Of a stretch of 64,000 bases of DNA, positions 33,433 through 42,647 are shown piece after piece (the stretch's first letter is position 1; the number at the start of each line of letters is the position of its first letter). The position numbers were made by a program, and so were the translations under genes. Under the pieces are notes generated by a model. It saw only the letters and a list, made by a program, of their open reading frames with translations, ran no database searches and had not been told where the DNA came from. This DNA comes from Ensifer aridi (GTDB taxonomy: Bacteria > Pseudomonadota > Alphaproteobacteria > Rhizobiales > Rhizobiaceae), in contig NZ_LUAV01000021.1 of NCBI RefSeq assembly GCF_002078505.1, positions 62,001 through 126,000 on the forward strand, in the 5' to 3' direction.

Positions 33433-33927
33433 ATGATCAGGCAAGGCAGTAAACCGCCCCGATTTACGGGATGGCACATGCTGGCGGTGATGGGGCTGTT
33501 CTTCGGGACCATCATCTCCGTCAATCTCCTCATGGCCTGGAATGCTAGCCGCAGTTGGAGCGGCCTTGTCGTCGAGAACGCCTTCGTCGCCAGCCAGAAG
33601 TTCAATGACAAGCTCGCTACGACCCGCGCCTTTGCGGCAAGCGGCATTAAGGGAGAACTCACGTCCGAGCTGGCTACCATCCGCTACGTGCTGACCCGCA
33701 AAGGCGAGCCTGAGCGGGCGGTCGATCAGGTCATCGCCGTGCTCAAACGGCCCGTCGAGGCTCATGAGGATGTTCGCATCGAGCTTGTTCGCGACGGTGA
33801 GGGTGTGTTCGTTTCGACGCAGGTGCTCAAACCGGGGCAGTGGATCGCCGACATGACGTCCAAGGCGGGCGGAGCGCTCGTCTACTGTCAGGCCATTCGT
33901 TTCATCGCGCAGGGAGAGGACCAATGA
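33433..33927 (+). CDS. fixH: FixH, cbb3 oxidase assembly protein
   Basis: The 164-residue protein has one N-terminal membrane helix (FTGWHMLAVMGLFFGTIISVNLLMAW, about residues 10-36) followed by a periplasmic domain (SGLVVENAFVASQKFN, WIADMTSKAGG), the FixH/CcoH pattern. It stabilises assembling cbb3 oxidase and its metal transport. The ATG at 33433 gives the family length (about 165); an earlier ATG lies inside fixG. Its stop overlaps the ATG of fixI (ATGA). Confidence 0.92.
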   Translation: MIRQGSKPPRFTGWHMLAVMGLFFGTIISVNLLMAWNASRSWSGLVVENAFVASQKFNDKLATTRAFAASGIKGELTSELATIRYVLTRKGEPERAVDQVIAVLKRPVEAHEDVRIELVRDGEGVFVSTQVLKPGQWIADMTSKAGGALVYCQAIRFIAQGEDQ

Positions 33928-36206
33928 GCTGCTGTGCTGCAACAATCGGAATCGCCTCGGTAGAAGACGGTGCAGGGCAGCGACAGACTGCGTCCGAAGA
34001 GCTGTGGCTCGCAAGCCGAGTGCTTGGGAACGGGTTGCGCCAGACGGAGCTTAGCGTGCCGGGCGTTCACTGCGGCGCCTGCATAACCACCATCGAAAGC
34101 GCGCTGCGCGTGCGGCCGGAGATCGAGCGGGCACGCGTCAATCTCTCCTCGCGCCGCGTTTCGATCGTCTGGAAGGAAGAGGTTGACGGCAGGCGCAGCG
34201 ATCCCGGCGCATTCGTGCGCGCGATCGGCGAGCGGGGCTACGAGACGCATCTCTTCACGCCCGGCGAGGAAGAGATCGACGCGGTGCTCAAGCAATTGAT
34301 CCGCGCCTGTGCCGTTTCCGGCTTTGCCGCCGCGAATATCATGCTGCTCTCCGTCTCCGTCTGGTCGGGGGCGGACGCCGCGACGCGCGACCTCTTTCAC
34401 TGGCTCTCGGCGCTGATCGCGGGCCCGGCGCTGATCTATGCCGGCCGGTTCTTCTATCAGTCCGCCTGGAAAGCGCTTCGCCACGGCCGAACCAATATGG
34501 ATGTGCCGATCGCCCTTGCGGTCACGCTTTCCTACGGCATCTCTCTCTACGAGACGATCGGCCATGGTGAGCATGCCTGGTTCGACGCGTCGGTCACCTT
34601 GCTGTTCTTCCTGCTTACCGGCCGGACACTCGATCATATGATGCGGGGACGCGCACGTTCGGCGATCAGCGGTCTTGCGCGTCTGTCGCCACGCGGCGCG
34701 ACCGTCGTCCATCCCGACGGCTCGCGCGAGTACCGCGCGATCGAGGAGATCAAGGCCGGTGAGCAGCTGATGATCGCCGCCGGCGAACGCATCCCCGTCG
34801 ACGGGCGCGTGCTCTCGGGCGCCAGCGATCTCGACCGTTCCGTCGTCAATGGCGAGAGCGCGCCGGCGCCGGTTGCGGCGGGTGACGGCGTGCAGGCCGG
34901 CACCTTGAATCTCACCGGCCCGCTTCTCCTGGAGGCGACGGCGAGCGCGCGCCATTCTTTCCTGGCGGAGATCATGGGATTGATGGAAGCGGCTGAAGGG
35001 GGTAGGGCGCGGTACCGCCGCATCGCCGACCGCGCCGCCAGCTATTACTCGCCCGCCGTCCATCTGCTCGCGCTTCTGACTTTCATCGGCTGGATGCTTG
35101 TGGAGGGCGACGTTCGCCATGCCATGCTGATCGCGGTCGCCGTCCTCATCATCACCTGCCCCTGTGCGCTCGGCCTCGCCGTGCCGGTCGTGCAGGTCGT
35201 TGCCGCCGGACGGCTCTTCCAGGGCGGCGTCATGGTGAAGGACGGCTCGGCGATGGAGCGCCTGGCGGAGATCGACATGGTGCTCTTCGACAAGACCGGC
35301 ACACTGACGGTTGGCGAGCCAAGGCTCGTCAATGCGCACGAGATCGCGCCCAGGGCATTGGCGATTGCCGCTGCCCTTGCCGCCCATTCGCGTCATCCGA
35401 TCGCGGTGGCCCTGCAAAGGACGACAGCGGCCACGTCGCCGCTCGCCGGCGACATCCGCGAAATACCGGGCGCCGGTATGGAGGCGCGAACGAAGGATGG
35501 TGTCTACCGGCTCGGCAGCCGAGTCTTCGCCTGCGGTGCTGAAGGGGCGACGAACGGCCAGTCGGAGGCGATCCTGTCGCTCGACGGCCGGGAGCTTGCG
35601 TGCCTGCGCTTCGAGGACCGCTTGCGCCCTGCCGCTCGCGAGAGCATCAAGGCCCTGCACAGCCGAGGGCTCGAGACCGCCATCCTCTCCGGCGACCGCG
35701 GGCCAGTGGTAGCGGAGATCGGTCGCCGGCTCGGCATCAGAACATGGTGGGCCGAGCTATCGCCGCGGGGCAAGGTCGAGGCCTGCACCGCCGCCGCCGG
35801 CAGCCACAGGGCTCTGATGGTCGGCGACGGCATCAACGACGCGCCGGCTCTCCGCGCGGCGCATGTCTCGATGGCGCCGGCTACGGCTGCCGATGTCGGA
35901 CGACAGGCGGCGGATTTCGTCTTCATGCATCAACCATTGACGGCGGTTCCCTTCGCCATCGAGATTTCGCGACAAGCCAGCCGGCTGATCCGCCAGAATT
36001 TCGCGCTGGCCATCGGCTACAACCTGATCGCCGTGCCGATTGCCATCCTCGGCTACGCCACCCCACTCGTAGCAGCGGTAGCGATGTCCACCTCCTCGCT
36101 GATCGTTGTCACCAACGCGTTGCGTCTGGCGAGCACTGCATCGACGAATGCATTTGATCGAATGGAGCCGGTTGCCTGCCCGCGGCCCTTGGGGATCGGA
36201 CGATGA
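33924..36206 (+). CDS. fixI: FixI copper-transporting P1B-type ATPase
   Basis: The 760-residue ATPase has an N-terminal metal-binding domain (PGVHCGACITTIES, about residue 50), the CPC transport motif in ITCPCALGLAVPV, the phosphorylation motif DKTGTLT, and the hinge motif MVGDGINDAPAL. FixI/CcoI exports copper needed by the cbb3 oxidase. The start overlaps fixH and the stop overlaps fixS (ATGA at both), so the operon is tightly coupled. Family length (about 757 in S. meliloti). Confidence 0.96.
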   Translation: MSCCAATIGIASVEDGAGQRQTASEELWLASRVLGNGLRQTELSVPGVHCGACITTIESALRVRPEIERARVNLSSRRVSIVWKEEVDGRRSDPGAFVRAIGERGYETHLFTPGEEEIDAVLKQLIRACAVSGFAAANIMLLSVSVWSGADAATRDLFHWLSALIAGPALIYAGRFFYQSAWKALRHGRTNMDVPIALAVTLSYGISLYETIGHGEHAWFDASVTLLFFLLTGRTLDHMMRGRARSAISGLARLSPRGATVVHPDGSREYRAIEEIKAGEQLMIAAGERIPVDGRVLSGASDLDRSVVNGESAPAPVAAGDGVQAGTLNLTGPLLLEATASARHSFLAEIMGLMEAAEGGRARYRRIADRAASYYSPAVHLLALLTFIGWMLVEGDVRHAMLIAVAVLIITCPCALGLAVPVVQVVAAGRLFQGGVMVKDGSAMERLAEIDMVLFDKTGTLTVGEPRLVNAHEIAPRALAIAAALAAHSRHPIAVALQRTTAATSPLAGDIREIPGAGMEARTKDGVYRLGSRVFACGAEGATNGQSEAILSLDGRELACLRFEDRLRPAARESIKALHSRGLETAILSGDRGPVVAEIGRRLGIRTWWAELSPRGKVEACTAAAGSHRALMVGDGINDAPALRAAHVSMAPATAADVGRQAADFVFMHQPLTAVPFAIEISRQASRLIRQNFALAIGYNLIAVPIAILGYATPLVAAVAMSTSSLIVVTNALRLASTASTNAFDRMEPVACPRPLGIGR

Positions 36207-36358
36207 ACACGCTTGTCTATCTCATTCCGATCGCATTAGTTCTCGGCGGCCTCGGGCTCGTCGCGTTCCTCTGGGCCGTGAAGAGCGGGCAATATGAAGA
36301 TCTGGACGGTGCTTCCTGGCGTGTCCTCGACGAGGGTGATGGCAGACCGCACGCCTAA
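36203..36358 (+). CDS. fixS: FixS, small cbb3 assembly protein
   Basis: A 51-residue protein MNTLVYLIPIALVLGGLGLV... with one membrane helix and the family signature FLWAVKSGQYEDLDG. FixS/CcoS is needed to insert heme b and copper into the cbb3 oxidase. It starts in the ATGA overlap with fixI and ends fixGHIS. Confidence 0.94.
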   Translation: MNTLVYLIPIALVLGGLGLVAFLWAVKSGQYEDLDGASWRVLDEGDGRPHA

Positions 36359-36373
36359 CGGCTCTTCACTTGT

Positions 36374-36387
36374 TTGACCGGCGTCAA
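36374..36387 (+). promoter_or_regulatory. Fnr/FixK-type box upstream of the second Crp/Fnr gene
   Basis: TTGACCGGCGTCAA is a perfect palindrome of the TTGAC-N4-GTCAA form, 56 bases upstream of the preferred start. The outer TTGA and TCAA match the FixK/Fnr consensus; the inner base pair differs. Confidence 0.6.
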
Positions 36388-36443
36388 GAAGGGTTGTCCC
36401 CCGAACGGCTAGACTGATGTGACTTTTGTCGAGGCTTGTGCAC

Positions 36444-37118
36444 ATGAACACGCTGCAATTGACGTCGACGGATAGGGCGACCCTGATCCGCTCCCGCTTC
36501 TTCGGGCGGCTGCCACAGTCTACTTTCGAGGACGTTCTCAACAGTGCGTCGGTATCTGCATACGAAGAGCGTGACGTCCTGTTCCGGCAGGACGAGAGTA
36601 TCAACGATGTCTTCTTCGTGCTTTCCGGGCTGGTTCGGCTTTGTCGCCTGGGAAAGGACGGACGCGAAGCGGATGTAGCGTTATTCCCGGAAGGTGAGAT
36701 GTTCGCAGAGACTGCAATGTTTCTAAGGCAACGGGCGACGGCGAGCGCGGTTGCTGCCAAAAGATCGGTCATCGCGCGCCTGAACGGCGGCAAGCTTCAA
36801 CAGCTCGCCGCGACGGATCACGAGGTTGCGCAAGCATTGATCGAGCACCTTTGCTACCGCGGAAAAATGACGGAGGATTTACTCGCAGAAGATCGCTTGC
36901 TCACCGCCACGCAACGCGTCGCGAACTTCATTCTCAGTCATTGTCCCGAGGACTCGACTAGTTTCCGCCTGCCGTTTCAGAAGAATATCCTCGCGGGCAA
37001 GCTCGGCCTCGCTCCGGAAGCCCTGTCGCGCGCCTTTTCGACGCTACGCCAGTCGGGAGTGACGGTAAGAGGTCGATTGATCGAGATCCACGATCGGCAC
37101 GCGCTCGAACGATACTGA
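36444..37118 (+). CDS. Crp/Fnr-family regulator, NnrR/Dnr-like
   Basis: The 224-residue protein has a Crp-like sensor barrel (FFGRLPQSTFEDVL, YEERDVLFRQDESINDVFFVLSGLVRLCRL), a dimerisation helix and a C-terminal helix-turn-helix (FQKNILAGKLGLAPEALSRAFSTLRQSGV). The HTH pattern LGLAPEALSRA is closest to the Dnr/NnrR group that responds to nitric oxide; there is no Fnr cysteine set. ATG at 36444 is preferred over TTG at 36426. Placed after fixS with its own Fnr-type box, it may extend the FixK cascade to nitrogen-oxide respiration, but no denitrification gene is in the window apart from pseudoazurin. Confidence 0.8.
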   Translation: MNTLQLTSTDRATLIRSRFFGRLPQSTFEDVLNSASVSAYEERDVLFRQDESINDVFFVLSGLVRLCRLGKDGREADVALFPEGEMFAETAMFLRQRATASAVAAKRSVIARLNGGKLQQLAATDHEVAQALIEHLCYRGKMTEDLLAEDRLLTATQRVANFILSHCPEDSTSFRLPFQKNILAGKLGLAPEALSRAFSTLRQSGVTVRGRLIEIHDRHALERY

Positions 37119-37534
37119 CGAGGCGGTTGGCTCTGGCTGTGGGGCGCTGTTGGAGTTTAAGAGCCCGGTCGGGCTGCATCAAGGCCGACCTATGTATGGC
37201 AGGGTATACATGTCTTCGGCTCTATCCTGAATTTCGTCTCCATGGCAGGAACGGAAGGCCGGATCAGGCTGCCTCGGCCAGCATAGCGCTACCCGAGTGG
37301 TGCGGCTTGTTTTCGATCACAAAGCCGAACATCCATCCCGTTGGGCGGCGGTTTCCTCGACAGGCCAAGATCGGCTGCTCTGCGCAATGCCCGGTTAGGC
37401 CGGGTCAACGAGTGGGAGGCGGTCAATGTCCAGTTGTACTCCGATTTCATCGACACGCTCACCCACTGCGATACCTCCCAATGTCATCACACTGATAAGG
37501 CTCCTTCATGGTGCGGCCATCTGGGCAACCGTCA
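37119..37534. other. 400-base gap between convergent genes, nothing recognised
   Basis: Plus-strand frames around 37341-37600 are open but show no family I can name. This is the end of the nod operon facing the Crp/Fnr gene. Confidence 0.4.
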
Positions 37535-38329
37535 TCATTTCTCCGCTATTCGCCTCTCGAGAAACTCCTCCACTAACAGCGCCAGTTGGGCCGGTTGGTA
37601 GCCAACCGTTTTCAGATGCAGTTCAGGACTTTGGGGCATCTCGTACGGAGATGTGATGCCGGTGAAATTGGCGATCTTTCCGGCGAGCGCCTTCTCATAA
37701 AGGCCCTTTGGATCGCGCCGCGCGCATTCCTCCAGTGGCGTGTCCACGAATATTTCAATGAACTCACCTTGTTCCATCATCTCGCGCGCCATACGCCTCT
37801 CTTCCCGGAAGGGCGAAATGAAGGATACGATTACGATCAATCCTGCATCGGCCATCAGCTTTGCCATCTCGGCGACGCGGCGAATATTCTCAACCCGATC
37901 TGCGTCGGAAAAGCCAAGATCGCGATTGAGGCCGTGACGCACATTGTCGCCATCTAGCACATAGGTGTGCTTGCCACGTGCATGCAGCGATCTCTCGAGC
38001 GCATTGGCGATCGTTGACTTGCCTGATCCGGATAAACCGGTGAACCAAAGAATGGCGGGGCGTTGATGCTTGATCGCACTACGGGCCGCTTTATTCACGT
38101 CAAAACCATGCCAACGGACGTTTTTGGGACGGCGTCGCTGGGAAGCGTTCATGTCGGCGCCGACTGTCGGGTCCATCAGGACGAGTTCGTCGCTATCTTG
38201 CTCCATCTCCACACCGTTGTGCTGCCGTCGGAGGAAAAGAACGAAACGCCTTGCAAGGCGACGAGCGAATGGGATCTTTTCCAGTGAAACAGACCATAGC
38301 GGGCGTGCAGGACGTTCGTGCTGTTGCAC
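37535..38329 (-). CDS. nodQ: NodQ, 5'-truncated: APS kinase domain only
   Basis: The C-terminal 190 residues are a complete adenylylsulfate kinase: P-loop GLSGSGKST, LDGDNVRHGLNRDLGF, VSFISPFREER, VDTPLEECARRDPKGLY and NFTGI.SPYE. Full NodQ (about 640 residues) starts with a CysN-like GTPase of ATP sulfurylase; that domain is absent here. A short relic of its last strand survives in the linker: VLMDPTVGADM followed by RPKNVRWHGFDVNKAARSA, matching the fused CysN-CysC junction. So this came from a fused nodQ by deletion. No nodP is in the window. The kinase could still make PAPS for NodH if APS comes from elsewhere. Start uncertain. Confidence 0.85.
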   Translation of the reverse strand: MQQHERPARPLWSVSLEKIPFARRLARRFVLFLRRQHNGVEMEQDSDELVLMDPTVGADMNASQRRRPKNVRWHGFDVNKAARSAIKHQRPAILWFTGLSGSGKSTIANALERSLHARGKHTYVLDGDNVRHGLNRDLGFSDADRVENIRRVAEMAKLMADAGLIVIVSFISPFREERRMAREMMEQGEFIEIFVDTPLEECARRDPKGLYEKALAGKIANFTGITSPYEMPQSPELHLKTVGYQPAQLALLVEEFLERRIAEK

Positions 38330-38370
38330 GAATCCTGCATTCCGCCGTCGAAGATCAATGAGATAATCAG

Positions 38371-39129
38371 TTACCGCTGTTGTTCGAGAACTTCGGCGAC
38401 CTCAAAAAATCTCGCGTAGGGCCCCCCGGCAAAATGAGCCCGCAACTCTTGGAAATTCTCGACTGTTTCATTCAGTGGCCGCTGTTCCTGTCGCTCGAGT
38501 ACGACGGCACCAGAAAGTCGAAGCGGAGCAACGCCTAGGAAATCACAAATCGTTGCCAGGCATCCGGCCGGATCGCCAAGAAGACCCTCGTACTCGATCG
38601 TGAGCGTGCTGCTCGACGCAAAGGAGCGCTTGACCCGAGCGTGGAAATCTTCGGTAGTCTTAAAGTAAGTCTCGCATTCACCGATCGACAGTTTCACGCG
38701 TGGTGGCGGAGCCATATCTTTGTCGGAGCTGAACTTCAGCCAGTGCCCAGACCGTCTCGCCTGTATCAACGAGCGCAGCGATTCCAATGTGTTTTTGCGA
38801 GTCAAGAGGATGACCTTGAGACCCGGCCAACGGGCAAGCTCGGGCAAAAAGCCTGGACGCTCCTCGAATTGAGGTTCGTTGATTTTGCAGCCAACGTGCG
38901 TCACCTTCTCCTCGCGTGCAGGACGGCGCAGATAGGCAAGCTCGAGCAGTTCGCGATCGCTGCGCAAAAGGCGATCCTTATCGGGCCAATTCGGATCGTA
39001 TTGATTGAGCAACTCACCGTTGCTTAAGACGCTCGGATGCTTGTTTAACAATGCTTCCAGGTAATGCGTGCCGGTCCTTGGCATCCCAAGAATTACAAAT
39101 GGCTCTGGTGGCGCTGCGGGATAGGTCAT
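38371..39129 (-). CDS. nodH: NodH sulfotransferase
   Basis: The 252-residue enzyme transfers sulfate from PAPS to the reducing-end glucosamine of Nod factors. Its PAPS-binding loop MPRTGTHYLE and the blocks SNGELLNQYDPNWPDK, VTHVGCKINEPQF, KVILLTRKNTLESLRS and the end AGGPYARFFEVAE match S. meliloti NodH. It lies 72 bases after nodJ and 41 bases before the truncated nodQ, on the same strand, so it is the tail of the nod operon. It predicts sulfated Nod factors, as needed by hosts such as Leucaena or Medicago. Confidence 0.94.
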   Translation of the reverse strand: MTYPAAPPEPFVILGMPRTGTHYLEALLNKHPSVLSNGELLNQYDPNWPDKDRLLRSDRELLELAYLRRPAREEKVTHVGCKINEPQFEERPGFLPELARWPGLKVILLTRKNTLESLRSLIQARRSGHWLKFSSDKDMAPPPRVKLSIGECETYFKTTEDFHARVKRSFASSSTLTIEYEGLLGDPAGCLATICDFLGVAPLRLSGAVVLERQEQRPLNETVENFQELRAHFAGGPYARFFEVAEVLEQQR

Positions 39130-39201
39130 AGTAAGGGCCTGCTCTCTACTGGATCGAACAGATACTGCATCACGTATCTCCTCAAATGGTGGTAAGTGGC
39201 C

Positions 39202-39990
39202 TCAAGGCATGAGGCGTCGACGTAACAGTGCCGCCGACAGGAAGAACGGCAATACTGTATAGACACACAGCGCTCCGATATGCAGGCCGACACTCTCGCC
39301 CGGTCGGCCAAGCAATGCCGGGCGAAGAAGATCCACTGCATGCGCAAGCGGCAGGAAGCGCCCCACCTGTTGAAAAGCGCTAGGCAGGTGCGAGACTGGA
39401 AAGACCGCGCCGCCCAGGAACAACATGGGTGTGAGGACGAGTGTCTGGTAAAAGATGAAATAGTCGTAACTGGGCGCAAGGGCCATAACGACCATCGCCA
39501 GGCTCGCGAAGGCGAAGCCAGTGAGAACGACGACTGGCAGCGCATAGAGAGCGGATGGCCATGCTGTATAGCCCAAGATGCTGGCAACAATCATGATAGC
39601 CGTGCCTGCTAGAAAAGCCTTCGTGGCGGCCCACGCCAGTTCACCGAGAATGATGTCGCCGAGCGTGAGTTGCGTGCACAGAATTGCTTCCCAGCTCCGT
39701 TGAGAATGCATTCGACCGAATGCAGCATAAATGGTTTCGAAAGTCGCCGAGGTCATCGCGCTTGCGGCGACCATGCCGGCCGCTAGAAAAGCGATATAGG
39801 AAGCGCCGTCGACTGGACCTACCATTATTCCAAGGCCAAAGCCGAGGGCGAACAGATAGATCAAAGGATCGGCGAGATTTCCGAGTATTGCCGCAATCGC
39901 GATTTTTTTCCATGCGAGATAGTTGCGTCGCCATACGGCGATCCAATTCCACGCATTGGCGGGCATGGCCGCCGCCCAGCCTTCAACCAT
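39202..39990 (-). CDS. nodJ: NodJ, ABC-2 permease for Nod factor export
   Basis: The 262-residue membrane protein has about six helices and the ABC-2 permease pattern (WRRNYLAWKKIAIAAILGNLADPLIYLFALGFGLG, YIAFLAAGMVAASAMTSATFETIYAAF, LTPMLFLGGAVFPVSHLP). With NodI it exports lipochitooligosaccharides. It starts three bases after nodI, and the length is the usual 262. The end LLRRRLMP is typical. Confidence 0.95.
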   Translation of the reverse strand: MVEGWAAAMPANAWNWIAVWRRNYLAWKKIAIAAILGNLADPLIYLFALGFGLGIMVGPVDGASYIAFLAAGMVAASAMTSATFETIYAAFGRMHSQRSWEAILCTQLTLGDIILGELAWAATKAFLAGTAIMIVASILGYTAWPSALYALPVVVLTGFAFASLAMVVMALAPSYDYFIFYQTLVLTPMLFLGGAVFPVSHLPSAFQQVGRFLPLAHAVDLLRPALLGRPGESVGLHIGALCVYTVLPFFLSAALLRRRLMP

Positions 39991-39993
39991 TGC

Positions 39994-40908
39994 TCAATTC
40001 TCCATGTCGCGCCCGGTCAGCCGCAAGAACACATCCTCCAGATTCGGAGGACGCTGCAAAACGCGCAGATCCGCGCGCCCGCGCAGTTGCACGCGCACCT
40101 GCTCGGGATCGGTCGCATAGCAAAAGACAGTCTCGCCGCTCACTTCGATACGCTCCGCGTAAGGATTAATGAGCGCGCGCAGCTCTCGCGGATTGCCGCC
40201 GTAGATCTCAAGCACGGGGCATCCGATCTGCTCCTCGATCAGCGCGTGTGGGCGGCCCTCGGCGATGATGCGCCCTCCATCGAGCACGCACAGGCGGTCA
40301 CATAGCCGTTCAGCCTCTTCCATAAAGTGAGTGGTCAAAATTATTGTCTTGCCGCGCGCCAGCAGTAGGCGCAATCGCTCCCAGATCAGATGGCGCGCAT
40401 GCGGATCGAGGCCGGTGGTCGGCTCGTCCAATACAAGCAGCTGCGGGTCGTTGATCAGCGCACGTGCAAGCGTCAGGCGCCGCTTCATCCCGCCCGACAG
40501 TGTATTGACGCGCGCATCCGCCTTGCTCTCAAGTCGGGCGAACTCAAGCAGCGTCGGGATAGCAGCTTCGATCTCGCTTCGGCTCATGCCGAAGTAGCGC
40601 CCGAACACCAACAGGTTCTCGCGGACCGTGAATGCGTGCTCCAAATTGTCGAACTGCGGGACCACCCCGATGCGCCCGCGCGCTAACCGAGCGCGTGCTG
40701 GAACTGGCATGCCGAGTACGGTGATCTTACCGGCGTCAGGTGGTGCCATGCCGAGAAGCATACGTGTAATCGTGCTTTTGCCTGCACCGTTCGGTCCCAG
40801 CAGGCCGAAACACTCCCCCGCCGCAACAGTGAACGACAGCCCGTCAACAACGACCTTGTCGTCATAACTCTTGCTTACGCCGGTAAGATCGATTGCTATA
40901 TTGGACAT
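39994..40908 (-). CDS. nodI: NodI, ATP-binding subunit of the Nod factor exporter
   Basis: The 304-residue ATPase has Walker A GPNGAGKST, signature LSGGMKRRLTLARAL, Walker B LLVLDEPTTGLD and the H-loop TTHFMEEAERLCDRL. NodI pairs with NodJ. ATG at 40908 gives MSNIAIDLTGVSKSY, the conserved start; the frame stays open much farther upstream, through nodU, which is a shadow. It starts four bases before the complementary end of nodU at 40913, a tight junction. Confidence 0.95.
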   Translation of the reverse strand: MSNIAIDLTGVSKSYDDKVVVDGLSFTVAAGECFGLLGPNGAGKSTITRMLLGMAPPDAGKITVLGMPVPARARLARGRIGVVPQFDNLEHAFTVRENLLVFGRYFGMSRSEIEAAIPTLLEFARLESKADARVNTLSGGMKRRLTLARALINDPQLLVLDEPTTGLDPHARHLIWERLRLLLARGKTIILTTHFMEEAERLCDRLCVLDGGRIIAEGRPHALIEEQIGCPVLEIYGGNPRELRALINPYAERIEVSGETVFCYATDPEQVRVQLRGRADLRVLQRPPNLEDVFLRLTGRDMEN

Positions 40909-40912
40909 ACGT

Positions 40913-42622
40913 TTAGCTTGCCGTGAAGGTCGTGTCGACCAGCGATTGCTCGGTTGAATGCGTTTGCCTGAACAGCATGCCGTCGCACCATATGTGATCA
41001 ACGCGTCCCCACTCGCAGGCTGCAGCTGCACTTGGGAAGAAGCCACGCCCGTGGTAATTAGCACTCGTGTTGCAAAGCAGCGGGATGCCCGTGAGCTTTT
41101 CGTATTCGACGAGTACCTCGGCAACCTTGTGGTGAGAACTCCTGGAAATCGTTTGCAGCCGCGCAGATCCGTCAAGGTGCACAACAGCAGGAACTTTCTC
41201 CCGCCACTCCGGCCTCGTCTGGTGATCGAACAACATGTATGGATCCGGCGTTCCGGGGCTGAATATATCCGGCGCTCGGTCTTCGAGGCATATCGGCGCC
41301 ACTGGCCGGAAGTGTTCGCGAAATTTGATGTCGTTGAGATAGTCTTTCATTTCCGGCGAGGTGGCGGCTGCCAGAATGCTTCTTCCTCCCAATGCCCGCG
41401 GTCCAAGTTCGGCGCGCCCGGACAGGAAAACCACGGGTTTGTTGCTGGCGAGGATCGCCGCAAGTTCCGGGATGCTGCACGGCGTAGCGTCCCATCCGGC
41501 CGGCACATTGCCCGCTTGCAGGCTCGGGCCACTGTAGACTGACCATTCCAGCCGGACGAAACCTTGCTGTGCCACTATTTCGGCGCAAGCTGCACCAATT
41601 GCAGAGCCGCTGTCATTCGGAAAGGGCGGCACCCAGACTGCATCGAACAGGCCCGCCTCACGCAGTGCACTGTTCCATTTGATATTGAGCCCGCAGCCGC
41701 CGGCTATGCACAAGTTGCGCGGCCCTGGAAACGAATGGTGCTGCAAGGCAATCGCCATCTCATTAACAACGAGGCGCTCGATGAAAAGATGAAAGGATGC
41801 GAGCACATCTTCCGGTGACGCGGCCGTCAATAGGAGCGCGCTGGCTGCGAAAAATTCATGCACGGCCTGAAGCGAGGCCTCAGCGTTGTTGATGTTGGCG
41901 CGATAGGTACGGGCAAGGTCCGTATCGCCGGCAAAGTGCTCCTCGTAGAGCTTCTGAAACACCGCGACGATGCGTTCATCAACCGAGCCGAGCGCGATAT
42001 AGGCCATCAGCTTGCCAGCCACGCCCAGGTCCCACCCCCCTCGGCTCGCCTGCTTATAGGGCCCGAAGTAATGGCCCGCGGCAGCGTAGGTCTGGCCTAT
42101 CATCGGGAACAGAGCTTTGAAGAAGCGGACTGTCTTGCCTTCCACATAATAGAGGCGCGGAAATATACAGCCGTCCCACACTAAGCAAAACGCAGGTTGT
42201 CCGGACTTTGCAAAGGGGCTGGTGCAGTATGCAGAGGCCACATGGCCCGTCACATGCGGATAGCTTCTATAGCTAAAAACCCGCCCATCAAGTGTCAGGT
42301 CGGAGCCGTCGAGCCAGTCGAGAAGTCCCTCGGCATGGCGTTCAACGTAAGGCGCCCCTCTGAGGGTAAGAGGAGTCACCCCACTGAGGACCTGGAACTG
42401 GGACTCGACCTCACCGTCCCAGCCATCGATAACAAACTGATCAATATCCCGCACATTCAGACCGTGGTCCGCCAAAGCGGCGACAACTGCATCGAGATTA
42501 TCGATTGTTTGATATCGCGTATTGTTATCCCTCTTCTCCTGCTCAATGCAGAAGACGAGCTTTCCATTCTCAACAAGAGCGATAGCCCCGTCATGGGTCA
42601 GCTTGATGCCACAGACGCGCAT
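40913..42622 (-). CDS. nodU: NodU carbamoyltransferase
   Basis: The 569-residue enzyme 6-O-carbamoylates the non-reducing end of Nod factors. It begins MRVCGIKLTHDGAIALVENGKL, contains the carbamoyltransferase (TobZ/HypF-like) blocks LCIAGGCGLNIKWNS, PPFPNDSGSAIGAA and SGRAELGPRALGGRSILA, and near the end TGIPLLCNTSANYHGRGFFPS. ATG at 42622 is the conserved start, 25 bases after the nodS stop. Length matches known NodU. Membership in nodSU points to hosts such as Leucaena and Phaseolus. Confidence 0.95.
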   Translation of the reverse strand: MRVCGIKLTHDGAIALVENGKLVFCIEQEKRDNNTRYQTIDNLDAVVAALADHGLNVRDIDQFVIDGWDGEVESQFQVLSGVTPLTLRGAPYVERHAEGLLDWLDGSDLTLDGRVFSYRSYPHVTGHVASAYCTSPFAKSGQPAFCLVWDGCIFPRLYYVEGKTVRFFKALFPMIGQTYAAAGHYFGPYKQASRGGWDLGVAGKLMAYIALGSVDERIVAVFQKLYEEHFAGDTDLARTYRANINNAEASLQAVHEFFAASALLLTAASPEDVLASFHLFIERLVVNEMAIALQHHSFPGPRNLCIAGGCGLNIKWNSALREAGLFDAVWVPPFPNDSGSAIGAACAEIVAQQGFVRLEWSVYSGPSLQAGNVPAGWDATPCSIPELAAILASNKPVVFLSGRAELGPRALGGRSILAAATSPEMKDYLNDIKFREHFRPVAPICLEDRAPDIFSPGTPDPYMLFDHQTRPEWREKVPAVVHLDGSARLQTISRSSHHKVAEVLVEYEKLTGIPLLCNTSANYHGRGFFPSAAAACEWGRVDHIWCDGMLFRQTHSTEQSLVDTTFTAS

Positions 42623-42647
42623 AGTGTCTCCATGTAAGTTGGATCCA

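Noticed and set aside
33888..35660. 590-codon open frame on the minus strand opposite fixI
   Set aside because: It is the shadow of a GC-rich coding gene; fixI motifs are complete on the other strand and the minus-strand protein has no family pattern.
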